A stretch of 5,803 nt of DNA from Elusimicrobiota bacterium (GTDB taxonomy: Bacteria > Elusimicrobiota > Elusimicrobia > Elusimicrobiales > Elusimicrobiaceae): NCBI GenBank assembly GCA_031271365.1, contig JAISVV010000163.1, forward strand, positions 1 through 5,803, read 5' to 3'. Within the stretch, counting starts at the first letter, position 1, and each line of letters begins with the position of its first letter. The notes under the pieces were generated by a model that was not told the origin of the DNA, searched no databases, and saw only the letters and a program-made list of their open reading frames with translations. The translations under genes and the position numbers were made by a program. Below are positions 1 through 5,543 of this stretch, in pieces.

Positions 1-10
1 CTTCTGTCAT
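1..10 (-). CDS. ftsZ: Probable start of ftsZ (first three codons only)
   Basis: On the minus strand an ATG at 8-10 opens a frame reading Met-Thr-Glu and runs off the window edge. It lies 12 bp after the ftsA stop codon, and an AGGT (Shine-Dalgarno-like) stands about 6 nt before the ATG. The identity comes from context: ftsZ commonly follows ftsQ and ftsA in division gene clusters. The three visible residues cannot confirm it, so another gene, or no gene, remains possible. Confidence 0.5.
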
Positions 11-22
11 AAATTAACCTGA

Positions 23-1267
23 TTATCCGCCGAATAAATCCGAGTTTTTAAGCATTTTGAAAAATTTGAGTATAGGCGATTTTGTGGGCGCGGTTTTTTG
101 GCCGGCGTCCAGCAAATCGCGTTTTGCCGCGTAGGCCGCTAAAGAAACGGCGGTGGAATATTGCGGCTCAAAAAACTCTTCCTCCGCGCTGATGATATCG
201 CGCTGCACGCCGCCGCGGCGCACTTCTTTAAGGCCAAGGCTTTGGCTGCATTGCTCCGTAATGCCCGGCAGCAGCGAGCCCCCGCCCGTTAATATGCCCA
301 CAGCCGCCAAATCGCCAAAGCCGCTTTTTTCCACGCATTCTTTAACTTGGTCAAACAAATCCTGCACGCGCGGCTGGATAATGTCTAAGAGAAAACTTTT
401 TTTAACATTATGCACGCTTTTGCCGTCTAAGGAAGGCACGGGGATATCGGCCTCGTCGTCTAAAAACGAGGGGAAGGCTATGCCGTATTTTTCCTTAATC
501 GCCTGCGCGTCGCCGCGCGGGGTGTGAAGGGCGTAGGCAATATCGCGCGTTATTAAATCGCAGCCGTACGGCAAATCTTTGGAAAAGCGCAGCGCGCCGT
601 CTACGTATATGCCTATGGAAATCGTCTCCCCCCCCAAATCTATCAGCATGGCGCCGATATCCTTTTCCTCCTGCGAGAGCACGCTGTCTGCAAGGCAGAT
701 AAGGCCGTAAAACATGCCGTCAACGCGCAGGCCCGGGCGGGTTATGGCTTTGTTTAAATTGTTTAAGCCCGAGGTTAAACCCGTGGTTATATGCACGTCC
801 ACCTCAAGCAGCGAGCCTTCCATGCCCTCGGGGTTGGTTCTGCCGCGCTGGCGGTCTATGGTAAAGCCCTGGGGCACTACGCTTATAATTTCGTTATCGT
901 TTTTTATGGGTATGCTGCGCGCGTTTAGGACGGCTTGCTCTATGTCGTCGGGCGTAATTTCTTTATCCATGCGCGAGATATTATAGGTGCCGTGATTTGT
1001 AAAACTTTCCAGATGTTCGCCGCGCACGGCCACGTAGAGGGCCGATAAATCTTTGCCGGCCGCTTCTTCCAGGTAATTTACGGCGGCTAAAACGCCGGCG
1101 GAAGTTTCCCTTATATCGCTTACCATGCCGCCTTTGAGGCCCTCGCACGGCACGCTTTTGCCGGCTGTAACGCGCAAGGTATTTGTTTCGTTGTCTATTA
1201 CGGCGGCAACGGCGGTTATTTTGCCGCTGCCGATGTCTAAACCTGCTATTAAATTTGTTTTGGCCAT
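23..1267 (-). CDS. ftsA: Cell division protein FtsA (actin-like FtsZ membrane anchor)
   Basis: FtsA is a cytoplasmic actin-family ATPase that tethers FtsZ polymers to the membrane and recruits later divisome proteins. The 414 residues are close to the usual length (about 420 in E. coli). The actin-fold motifs are in order: phosphate-1 loop GLDIGSGK near residues 9-16, phosphate-2 motif MLIDLGGE at 207-214, and adenosine motif GILTGGGSLLPGI at 324-336. The segment around 78-165 fits the FtsA-specific 1C domain that replaces actin subdomain 1B. The C-terminus (about 397-414, ILKFFKMLKNSDLFGG) alternates hydrophobic and basic residues like the amphipathic membrane-targeting helix. The start is set by the ATG at 1265-1267, 11 bp after the ftsQ stop; the SD is weak (GCGGG). 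It is probably co-transcribed with ftsQ and the downstream ftsZ. Nothing looks truncated. Confidence 0.96.
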   Translation of the reverse strand: MAKTNLIAGLDIGSGKITAVAAVIDNETNTLRVTAGKSVPCEGLKGGMVSDIRETSAGVLAAVNYLEEAAGKDLSALYVAVRGEHLESFTNHGTYNISRMDKEITPDDIEQAVLNARSIPIKNDNEIISVVPQGFTIDRQRGRTNPEGMEGSLLEVDVHITTGLTSGLNNLNKAITRPGLRVDGMFYGLICLADSVLSQEEKDIGAMLIDLGGETISIGIYVDGALRFSKDLPYGCDLITRDIAYALHTPRGDAQAIKEKYGIAFPSFLDDEADIPVPSLDGKSVHNVKKSFLLDIIQPRVQDLFDQVKECVEKSGFGDLAAVGILTGGGSLLPGITEQCSQSLGLKEVRRGGVQRDIISAEEEFFEPQYSTAVSLAAYAAKRDLLDAGQKTAPTKSPILKFFKMLKNSDLFGG

Positions 1268-1278
1268 ATTTGCCCGCT

Positions 1279-2091
1279 TTACTGATGTGGTTTTAGGTAT
1301 ATTTTACCATAATGGTAGAAGTTAAAGTTAACGCTATAGGGCGGCTTTATGTTTTTGCTTTGCGCGTCCTGCAAAATTTGCGCCAGCGTCTTTAGTTTTT
1401 GCGGGGCGTTTTGCCAGGGGCCCATTTCGGCAAAGGCCGGGGTTTGCAGCTCTAAGGAGAATGTTTTCTTATCCAAATCCAGTTTAAGTTTTGATATTTT
1501 GGCTTCTTTAAAGGCGGCAGCTTCTTCTATCAGTTTTACGGCTTCTTTGGGCAGCGCGTCGCCCGTTAACGGGCCGGCGGCTTCCACGGCAAGCAGGCTT
1601 GGCGCGGGCAGAGGGTCGGCGTCTTCAAATAAAACGCCCGTGCCGGCAAGATAGCGGGTTTTGCCGCCGTAAATTACCGCGGCGCGCGGCGTATGCTTTT
1701 TTATTTTTACAATAAGGTCTTTTGATATCAGGCCGCGGCGCACGCTTACTTTAGCCGCTTGCTTTAGGTGGGTTTGCAGCAGGTTTTCCAAAGTTTCGGC
1801 GTCGGCGCGGGTTAGGGCGGCGCCCTCTTCAAAGCCTATGTATTTCAGGGCTTCGTAATCGGTATCGCCGGAGCCTGATTGTATGCGGATATTTTTTATC
1901 TTCCAGCTGAATTTATTGGGCCCGCCAAGGCCCAGCAGCAAAGCGGATAATTTTATAAGCCCAAAAATAACAAGCCCGCAAAGCGCGAGCGTCAAAATTA
2001 CAAGCAGTATTTTTTTGATATTACGCGCGTTTTTGCGGCGCGAGCGCACGGGCGCAAACTTTTTTTTGACGGGTTTTTTAGGTTTATACAT
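1279..2091 (-). CDS. ftsQ: Cell division protein FtsQ (POTRA-domain divisome protein)
   Basis: FtsQ/DivIB is a bitopic membrane protein that links early cytoplasmic divisome parts to the periplasmic FtsB-FtsL and septal synthesis machinery. The 270-residue product has a very basic cytoplasmic head (residues 1-27, rich in Lys and Arg), one membrane segment at about 28-56, then an extracytoplasmic region. The stretch at about 62-133 (WKIKNIRIQSG ... SKDLIVKIKKHTPRA) has the beta-alpha-alpha-beta-beta outline of a POTRA domain, with the typical end in V-x-I-x-x-x-x-P. The part to 270 fits the FtsQ beta domain, and the terminal YGKIYLKPH resembles the usual C-terminal beta strand. Sequence conservation in this family is low, so the call rests on topology, domain order and the position directly before ftsA. 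No SD precedes the ATG at 2089-2091; instead a TAAAAT box ends 7 nt upstream. Confidence 0.88.
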   Translation of the reverse strand: MYKPKKPVKKKFAPVRSRRKNARNIKKILLVILTLALCGLVIFGLIKLSALLLGLGGPNKFSWKIKNIRIQSGSGDTDYEALKYIGFEEGAALTRADAETLENLLQTHLKQAAKVSVRRGLISKDLIVKIKKHTPRAAVIYGGKTRYLAGTGVLFEDADPLPAPSLLAVEAAGPLTGDALPKEAVKLIEEAAAFKEAKISKLKLDLDKKTFSLELQTPAFAEMGPWQNAPQKLKTLAQILQDAQSKNIKPPYSVNFNFYHYGKIYLKPHQ

Positions 2092-2098
2092 TGCTATA

Positions 2099-2104
2099 AT
2101 TTTA
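2099..2104 (-). promoter_or_regulatory. Possible -10 box for a leaderless ftsQ transcript
   Basis: TAAAAT on the minus strand ends exactly 7 nt before the ftsQ ATG, which would place the transcription start at or next to the start codon. No SD is present. No convincing -35 is seen at 16-18 bp, because that position falls in the 3' end of the tRNA gene, so the box could be chance in AT-rich DNA. The same arrangement precedes smpB. Confidence 0.35.
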
Positions 2105-2123
2105 CTAAATTAAAGCAAAAATA

Positions 2124-2207
2124 TGGGCGGAAAGGGACTTGAACCCTTAAGTCCTTTCGGACATACGGTCCTGAGCCGTACGCGTCTGCCAATTCCGCCA
2201 CCCGCCC
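2124..2207 (-). tRNA. tRNA-Leu (anticodon CAG)
   Basis: This is an 84-nt class II tRNA reading the CUG leucine codon. The acceptor stem is GGGCGGG paired with TCCGCCC (one G-U pair), followed by discriminator A, as expected for leucine. The anticodon arm is TACGG-CTCAGGA-CCGTA, with anticodon CAG at 2171-2173. The long variable arm has a GTCC/GGAC stem closed by a GAAA tetraloop. The T arm is AAGGG-TTCAAGT-CCCTT and the D arm contains GGCAGA. The 3' CCA is not encoded (the next bases are TAT), so it must be added by a CCA-adding enzyme. The gene lies 32 bp upstream of ftsQ with no terminator between them. Confidence 0.97.
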
Positions 2208-2211
2208 ATAT

Positions 2212-2234
2212 AAAAATACGGCAAAGCGCCGTAT
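2212..2234 (-). other. Hairpin with U5 in the tRNA-Leu leader
   Basis: On the minus strand ATACGGC, a 5-nt loop, and GCCGTAT form a perfect 7-bp stem whose last bases merge into a run of five T, ending 4 nt before the mature tRNA 5' end. The predicted transcript would start just before this stem. It looks like a small intrinsic terminator but sits too close to the start site for ordinary termination. It may instead shape the RNase P precursor. Confidence 0.5.
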
Positions 2235-2243
2235 CTATAATCT

Positions 2244-2272
2244 ATTTTATTAAATTGTCTCATTGTTGTAAA
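2244..2272 (-). promoter_or_regulatory. Sigma-70 type promoter of tRNA-Leu
   Basis: On the minus strand TTTACA (2267-2272) and TAAAAT (2244-2249) are separated by exactly 17 bp, a near-consensus housekeeping promoter. The predicted start is at about 2236-2238, giving a leader of about 30 nt before the tRNA. Because no terminator follows the tRNA, this promoter may also feed ftsQ-ftsA. Confidence 0.7.
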
Positions 2273-2282
2273 GCCGCAAAAT

Positions 2283-2313
2283 AAAAAACGCGCCGGTCCA
2301 GGGCGCGTTTTTT
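2283..2313 (-). terminator. Intrinsic terminator after the PTS gene
   Basis: A perfect 6-bp GC stem (CGCGCC with GGCGCG, 7-nt loop) is extended by A6/T6 on both sides, so it can end transcription in either direction. On the minus strand it follows the PTS stop codon by about 17 bp and is followed by TTTTTTATTTT. It insulates the tRNA-division block from the PTS gene. Confidence 0.88.
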
Positions 2314-2330
2314 GTTTTTTAAATCACAAC

Positions 2331-3956
2331 CTACAGCCCGGAAAGATATTCCTCCAACCGGGGCTTGATAACGCTTACTTTGGGCCCGTAGATAATCTGC
2401 ACGCCGCTGCCGCTTACCAAAACGCCCAAAGCGCCGGATTCTTTTAAAATATCCTTGTTTACCAGCGCGGGGTTTTTTACGCTTAATCTAAGGCGGGTGG
2501 CGCAGCAATCAAGGTTTTCTATATTGGCTTTGCCGCCAAGGCCTTCCACTATCAAAGCCTCCTGCGCTTTTGCCTCCGCCTCCGGCGCGCCGGCGGCGGC
2601 CTGCTTGGCTTTATAATCGGCTTTGGTGTATAGTTTAACGTCGGCGGCGTCTTCCCTGCCGGGGGTTTTAAGGTTCCATTTTTTAATGGCGAACTTAAAC
2701 ATAAAATAGTAAACCGCAAAGTAAACTATAAACACCGGTATAAGCCGCAGCCAGCCGGTTTTGGCATTACCCTGCAAAAGGCCGTACAAAGTAAAATCAA
2801 TAAGCCCGCAGGAAAACGTGGTGCCGATAGCGATATCCAAAACGTGCGTCAGCACAAAAGAGAGGCCCGCAAACACGCAGTGCACAACAAACATAACCGG
2901 CGCGATAAAGAGGAAGGTAAACTCTATCGGCTCGGTAATGCCGGTTATAAAAGACGTAAGCGCGGCCGAAAACAATAAACCGCCCGCGATTTTCTTTTTA
3001 GCGCTGTCGGCCGTCATGTACATGGCTAAAGCCGCGCCGGGCAGGCCGGCCATCATGATGGCGTATTTACCGCTCATGAACCTTGCCGCCTCCACCGAGA
3101 AATGCTGCACGTGGCGGGAGGCCAGCTCGGCAAAAAAGATATTTTGCGCGCCGTATACCATTACGCCGTCAACAACCTCCGCCCCGCCGACGCCGGTTTG
3201 CCAAAAAGGCATATAAAACACATGGTGCAGGCCGAAAGGTATTAAAATGCGCTCCATAAACCCAAAAATAAACGTGCCGAAATAGCCCGCCTTAATAACC
3301 AAAGAGCCGGTGGCCAAAATACCCATTTGCACATAAGGCCACACCACATAAGAAAGCGCGCCAACCAAAATAAACGTAAAGGTGGAAATTATCGGCACAA
3401 ACCGCACGCCGCCGAAGAAAGAGAACACCACCGGCAGCTCCATCTTATAAAACCTGTTGTGCAAATAGCCCACGCCCAGGCCCACAATTATACCGCCAAA
3501 GACGCCCATTTCCAGCGTTTTAATGCCCAAAGCGGCGCCTATGGTGCCGGCGATAACGCCCTCTGCAACCACGCCGCCGACAACTTTGCCCGCAAAGGTA
3601 AGCAAAGTTTGTATCGTCATATGCATTACAATAAAAGAAAGCGCGGCCGATAAAACGGCAACGGCCTTTTCTTCTTTAGCGATACCCAGGGCCACAGCCA
3701 TGGCAAATAAAAGCGGCAGGTTGGCAAAAACGGCGGTGCCCACGGCGCTCATAAGGATAAAAACGTGATTAACCCACGTGCCGGGGCCCATGAGGCCCTC
3801 AAGCCCGTATTGGGCAAGCATAGTGGGGTTAGAAAAAGAAGCGCCTATCCCCAACAAAAGCCCGGCCACGGGCAGTATGGAAATAGGGAGCAGAAAAGAG
3901 CTTCCTACTTTTTGCAATATTGTAAAGAATTTATTTTCTTTTATTTTTGCCGGCAT
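2331..3956 (-). CDS. PTS permease EIICB, glucose/maltose family
   Basis: This membrane permease imports a hexose or glucoside while phosphorylating it from the PEP:sugar phosphotransferase chain. The 541 residues carry an EIIC domain first (about 10-430) with many hydrophobic segments, and landmarks FGGVRFVPIIS (181-191), ERILIPFGLHH (235-245) and the sugar-site motif GITEPIEF (339-346). LKTPGRED (429-436) starts the usual linker. A C-terminal EIIB domain follows (about 462-541), with LDCCATRLRL at 482-491; by alignment with known EIIB sites Cys485 is the phosphorylated residue, and Cys484 is an extra neighbour. No EIIA domain is attached, so a separate EIIA is needed. The landmarks recall MalX and glucose-type permeases more than NagE, but the exact sugar is not readable, so no symbol is given. 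The gene stands alone, with its own terminator and an upstream SD. Confidence 0.92.
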   Translation of the reverse strand: MPAKIKENKFFTILQKVGSSFLLPISILPVAGLLLGIGASFSNPTMLAQYGLEGLMGPGTWVNHVFILMSAVGTAVFANLPLLFAMAVALGIAKEEKAVAVLSAALSFIVMHMTIQTLLTFAGKVVGGVVAEGVIAGTIGAALGIKTLEMGVFGGIIVGLGVGYLHNRFYKMELPVVFSFFGGVRFVPIISTFTFILVGALSYVVWPYVQMGILATGSLVIKAGYFGTFIFGFMERILIPFGLHHVFYMPFWQTGVGGAEVVDGVMVYGAQNIFFAELASRHVQHFSVEAARFMSGKYAIMMAGLPGAALAMYMTADSAKKKIAGGLLFSAALTSFITGITEPIEFTFLFIAPVMFVVHCVFAGLSFVLTHVLDIAIGTTFSCGLIDFTLYGLLQGNAKTGWLRLIPVFIVYFAVYYFMFKFAIKKWNLKTPGREDAADVKLYTKADYKAKQAAAGAPEAEAKAQEALIVEGLGGKANIENLDCCATRLRLSVKNPALVNKDILKESGALGVLVSGSGVQIIYGPKVSVIKPRLEEYLSGL

Positions 3957-3968
3957 TGGTGTTATTAT

Positions 3969-3973
3969 CTCCT
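3969..3973 (-). promoter_or_regulatory. Shine-Dalgarno of the PTS gene
   Basis: AGGAG on the minus strand lies 12 nt before the ATG at 3954-3956. The spacing is longer than the usual 5-9 nt, but no closer in-frame start exists, and the protein begins as expected for an EIIC N-terminus, so this start is kept. Confidence 0.6.
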
Positions 3974-4009
3974 GTTGCTATGCAGCGGTAAAGTACGGCT
4001 GTCTAGATA

Positions 4010-4039
4010 AGTTTACTCTATTTGCCGCATATAAATCAA
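4010..4039 (-). promoter_or_regulatory. Tentative PTS promoter with an embedded palindrome
   Basis: On the minus strand TTGATT (4034-4039) and TAAACT (4010-4015) are 18 bp apart. Neither box is strong. The spacer region overlaps an imperfect palindrome at 4020-4036 with ATTT and AAAT ends nine bases apart, which could be an operator. No other promoter for the PTS gene stands out in the 120-bp divergent region. Confidence 0.25.
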
Positions 4040-4063
4040 TAACGGCGCGCGCGTAAAATTTGC

Positions 4064-4069
4064 TAAAAT
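4064..4069 (+). promoter_or_regulatory. Possible -10 box for a leaderless smpB transcript
   Basis: TAAAAT ends exactly 7 nt before the smpB ATG at 4077. No SD is present and no clear -35 lies at 16-18 bp. The spacing equals that seen at ftsQ, suggesting that transcription starts at or beside the start codon. Confidence 0.4.
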
Positions 4070-4076
4070 CTTTACT

Positions 4077-4547
4077 ATGGCTAGACAGAAAGGCATTATA
4101 CCCATCTCCGCCAACCGCAAGGCTTTGCACGATTATTTTATCCTCGATACCTTCGAAGCCGGCTTGGAGCTTTTGGGCAGCGAGATAAAATCCATACGCC
4201 TAAAAGAAGTTACCTTAGACGCTACCTACGTGCGCCTTGAAAACGGCCAGGCTTACCTTTTAAATATGCACGTAAAACCCTACGCCTTTAACACCCACAC
4301 TTTAGTTGACGCCACGCGTACCCGCCGCCTGCTTTTAAACCGGCGCGAGCTTAATAAACTTGCGAGCGCAAGCGAGATAAAGGGCCAAACCATTGTACCC
4401 CTGGAGCTTTATATAAAAAACGGCTGGGCCAAAGTAAAGATAGCTTTAGCCAAAGGCAAGCAGCAGCACGATAAACGCGACACCCTGCGCAAAAAAGATT
4501 TATCGCGCGAGATGGAGCGCGGCTTTAAAAACAAAATAAAACTTTAG
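4077..4547 (+). CDS. smpB: SsrA-binding protein SmpB (trans-translation)
   Basis: SmpB binds the tRNA-like part of tmRNA, delivers it to ribosomes stalled on broken mRNA, and fills the empty decoding site so that the nascent chain is tagged and released. The 156 residues match the family length (160 in E. coli). Family landmarks are in order: NRKALHDYFI at 13-22, GSEIKSIR at 34-41, RTRRLLLNRRE at 81-91, KGQTIVPLELYIKNGWAKV at 102-120, and LAKGKQQHDKR at 124-134. The basic C-terminal tail (131-156), which folds into a helix in the mRNA channel, is complete. The start is fixed by the conserved N-terminus; no SD is seen. It is divergent from the PTS gene. The last 16 bases, including the stop codon, recur exactly 180 bp downstream. 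No ssrA (tmRNA) gene is visible in the window. Confidence 0.97.
   Translation: MARQKGIIPISANRKALHDYFILDTFEAGLELLGSEIKSIRLKEVTLDATYVRLENGQAYLLNMHVKPYAFNTHTLVDATRTRRLLLNRRELNKLASASEIKGQTIVPLELYIKNGWAKVKIALAKGKQQHDKRDTLRKKDLSREMERGFKNKIKL
4532..4547 (+). repeat. 16-bp direct repeat, copy 1 (3' end of smpB)
   Basis: CAAAATAAAACTTTAG, which encodes the last SmpB residues and the stop codon, is identical to 4712-4727. The two copies bracket the segment 4548-4711 that contains element E1, as a target-site duplication or local duplication would. Confidence 0.8.
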
Positions 4548-4575
4548 CCTTTGCCGCAATTGCTATGCCTTTTTT

Positions 4576-4672
4576 GTCATTGCGGGGCGCAAACGCGGCA
4601 ATCTCATAAAATCCGTTTCCTATAATAGGTAACTACTCTAATGAGATTGCCGCGCCTGCGGCTCGCAATGAC
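4576..4672 (+). repeat. Palindromic repeat element E1
   Basis: Two 32-bp arms (4576-4607 and 4641-4672) pair at 28 of 32 positions around a 33-nt loop. The arms begin GTCATTGCG and end GCAATCTCAT; the four mismatches fall in the middle of the arm. The loop contains the small palindrome CCTAT-A-ATAGG (4619-4629) followed by TAA. A weaker inverted similarity continues outward (about 4552-4570 against 4673-4692). It shares arms and loop motif with E2 at 5543-5651. There is no open reading frame inside. It resembles REP or MITE-type non-autonomous repeats, and as RNA it would form a long hairpin 28 nt after the smpB stop codon. Confidence 0.9.
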
Positions 4673-4711
4673 GGCAATAAATGTTGGGGCATTTCCTCCG
4701 CCCCCGGGACT

Positions 4712-4727
4712 CAAAATAAAACTTTAG
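4712..4727 (+). repeat. 16-bp direct repeat, copy 2
   Basis: This is an exact copy of 4532-4547, here non-coding and located just upstream of the promoter of the CDGSH gene. Similarity hardly extends beyond the 16 bases on either side, apart from loosely alike GC(C/T)TTGC-type sequence downstream. Confidence 0.8.
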
Positions 4728-4729
4728 GC

Positions 4730-4757
4730 TTGCTTGCTTTCCCGCGTTAATTATAAT
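4730..4757 (+). promoter_or_regulatory. Promoter of the CDGSH gene
   Basis: TTGCTT (4730-4735) and a consensus TATAAT (4752-4757) are separated by 16 bp. The predicted start at about 4763-4765 gives a leader of about 27 nt before the ATG at 4791. It lies downstream of E1 and so can drive the gene independently of smpB. Confidence 0.65.
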
Positions 4758-4781
4758 AAGGTGTAAGTGTTAAGCCAAAAA

Positions 4782-4786
4782 GGGGG
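4782..4786 (+). promoter_or_regulatory. Shine-Dalgarno deciding the CDGSH start
   Basis: AGGGGG (with GGGGG at 4782-4786) stands 4 nt before ATG 4791. It favours this ATG over the in-frame GTG at 4767, which would place the G-run inside the coding sequence. Confidence 0.6.
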
Positions 4787-4790
4787 TTGC

Positions 4791-5474
4791 ATGACAAAAA
4801 AAATAAAAATTTTGCCAAACGGGCCGTACGAAATTTCCGCCGATGTGCCGCTTAAAAAAAATACTATTTTAACGGATAAAGAGGGCGTTTCCACCGCTTG
4901 GGGCGAGGGGAAAACCTACGATACGCCCAAAGATAAACCCTATCACGTCTGCCGCTGCGGGCGCAGCAAAAAAAGCCCCTTTTGCGACGGCGCCCACGCC
5001 AAAATAGGCTTTAAAGGAACCGAAACCGCCGATAACGCGCCTTATATGGAAAACGTAACCGTCTACAAAGGCCCGCACGGCACTTTGCTTGATAACGAGG
5101 CCTTGTGCGCCGTAGGCCGCTTCTGCGACCGCGCCGGCCAGGTATGGAATTTGATAGAAGAAGACAGCAAAGAATCCTTTGACACCGCCGTAGAAGAAGC
5201 CTGCAACTGCCCCGCAGGCCGCCTAACCATAGTTAAAGACGGCAAACACATAGAGCCCAAACTGCCGCAGGAAGTCGGCGCGGTGCAGGACCCGCAAAAA
5301 AACCACCGCGGCCCCCTGTGGGTAAAAGGCGGCATAGAGGTAGAAGGCGCAACCGGCGTTAAGTACGAAAAGCGCAACCGCGTGACGCTGTGCCGCTGCG
5401 GCGAATCGGGCAACATGCCTTTTTGCGACGCCAGCCACCTGATGTGCAAACATATGGAAAAGCCGGACGCGTAA
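4791..5474 (+). CDS. CDGSH iron-sulfur protein with two CDGSH motifs and a central four-Cys segment
   Basis: The 227-residue soluble protein has no signal peptide or membrane segment. A first CDGSH-type motif spans 54-69 (CRCGRS, then PFCDGAH), with ligands Cys54, Cys56, Cys65 and His69. A second spans 201-216 (CRCGES, then PFCDASH), with Cys201, Cys203, Cys212 and His216 at identical spacing. Each should hold a 2Fe-2S cluster through three Cys and one His. Between them, residues 88-148 contain Cys106, Cys112, Cys138 and Cys140 (LCAVGRFCDRAG ... CNCPAGRL). This resembles the divergent single 4Fe-4S domain found alone (YjdI-like) or joined to CDGSH motifs in other bacteria. The cellular role of such proteins is not settled; redox or cluster transfer is the usual suggestion. 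The gene has its own promoter, and repeat elements E1 and E2 lie on its two sides. Confidence 0.9.
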   Translation: MTKKIKILPNGPYEISADVPLKKNTILTDKEGVSTAWGEGKTYDTPKDKPYHVCRCGRSKKSPFCDGAHAKIGFKGTETADNAPYMENVTVYKGPHGTLLDNEALCAVGRFCDRAGQVWNLIEEDSKESFDTAVEEACNCPAGRLTIVKDGKHIEPKLPQEVGAVQDPQKNHRGPLWVKGGIEVEGATGVKYEKRNRVTLCRCGESGNMPFCDASHLMCKHMEKPDA

Positions 5475-5487
5475 GGCTATTGCTTTC

Positions 5488-5543
5488 TCATTGCGGGCAC
5501 TTTTTTAAATGCCCGTCATTGCGAACCGCTTTTTTAATGCCCG
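5488..5543 (+). repeat. Two 28-bp tandem units leading into E2
   Basis: TCATTGCG recurs at 5488, 5516 and 5544 with an exact 28-bp period. Units 5488-5515 and 5516-5543 agree at 22 of 28 positions, each ending in a T-run and ATGCCCG; the third TCATTGCG is the start of the E2 left arm. They begin 13 bp after the CDGSH stop codon. They look like truncated or slipped copies of the element's arm end. Confidence 0.8.

Noticed and set aside
2331..3956. Naming the PTS permease nagE or ptsG
   Set aside because: FGGVRFVPIIS and the region around GLHH fit MalX/glucose-type permeases better than NagE, but the substrate within the superfamily cannot be read from the sequence alone.
4043..4053. Alternating CG run before smpB as a special DNA structure
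   Set aside because: It is only about ten bases and is expected by chance in DNA with frequent GCGC; nothing else supports a role.
4619..4629. TATAAT in the E1 loop as a promoter
   Set aside because: No -35-like hexamer lies 16-18 bp upstream on either strand. The sequence is part of a small palindrome, and the E2 copy reads GATAAT instead.
4767..4790. Upstream in-frame GTG start for the CDGSH protein, adding eight residues
   Set aside because: The G-run SD at 4782-4786 would fall inside the coding sequence, and the AAGG before the GTG is too close; ATG 4791 has better placed signals.
4548..4790. tmRNA (ssrA) gene next to smpB
   Set aside because: The spacer is filled by E1 and a promoter; no tRNA-like ends or tag-peptide frame can be seen.
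5495..5514. GGGCA ... TGCCC hairpin after the CDGSH stop as its terminator
   Set aside because: The stem is only 5 bp, the loop is 10 nt and T-rich, and no U-tract follows; the stem at 5771-5802 is a far better terminator.
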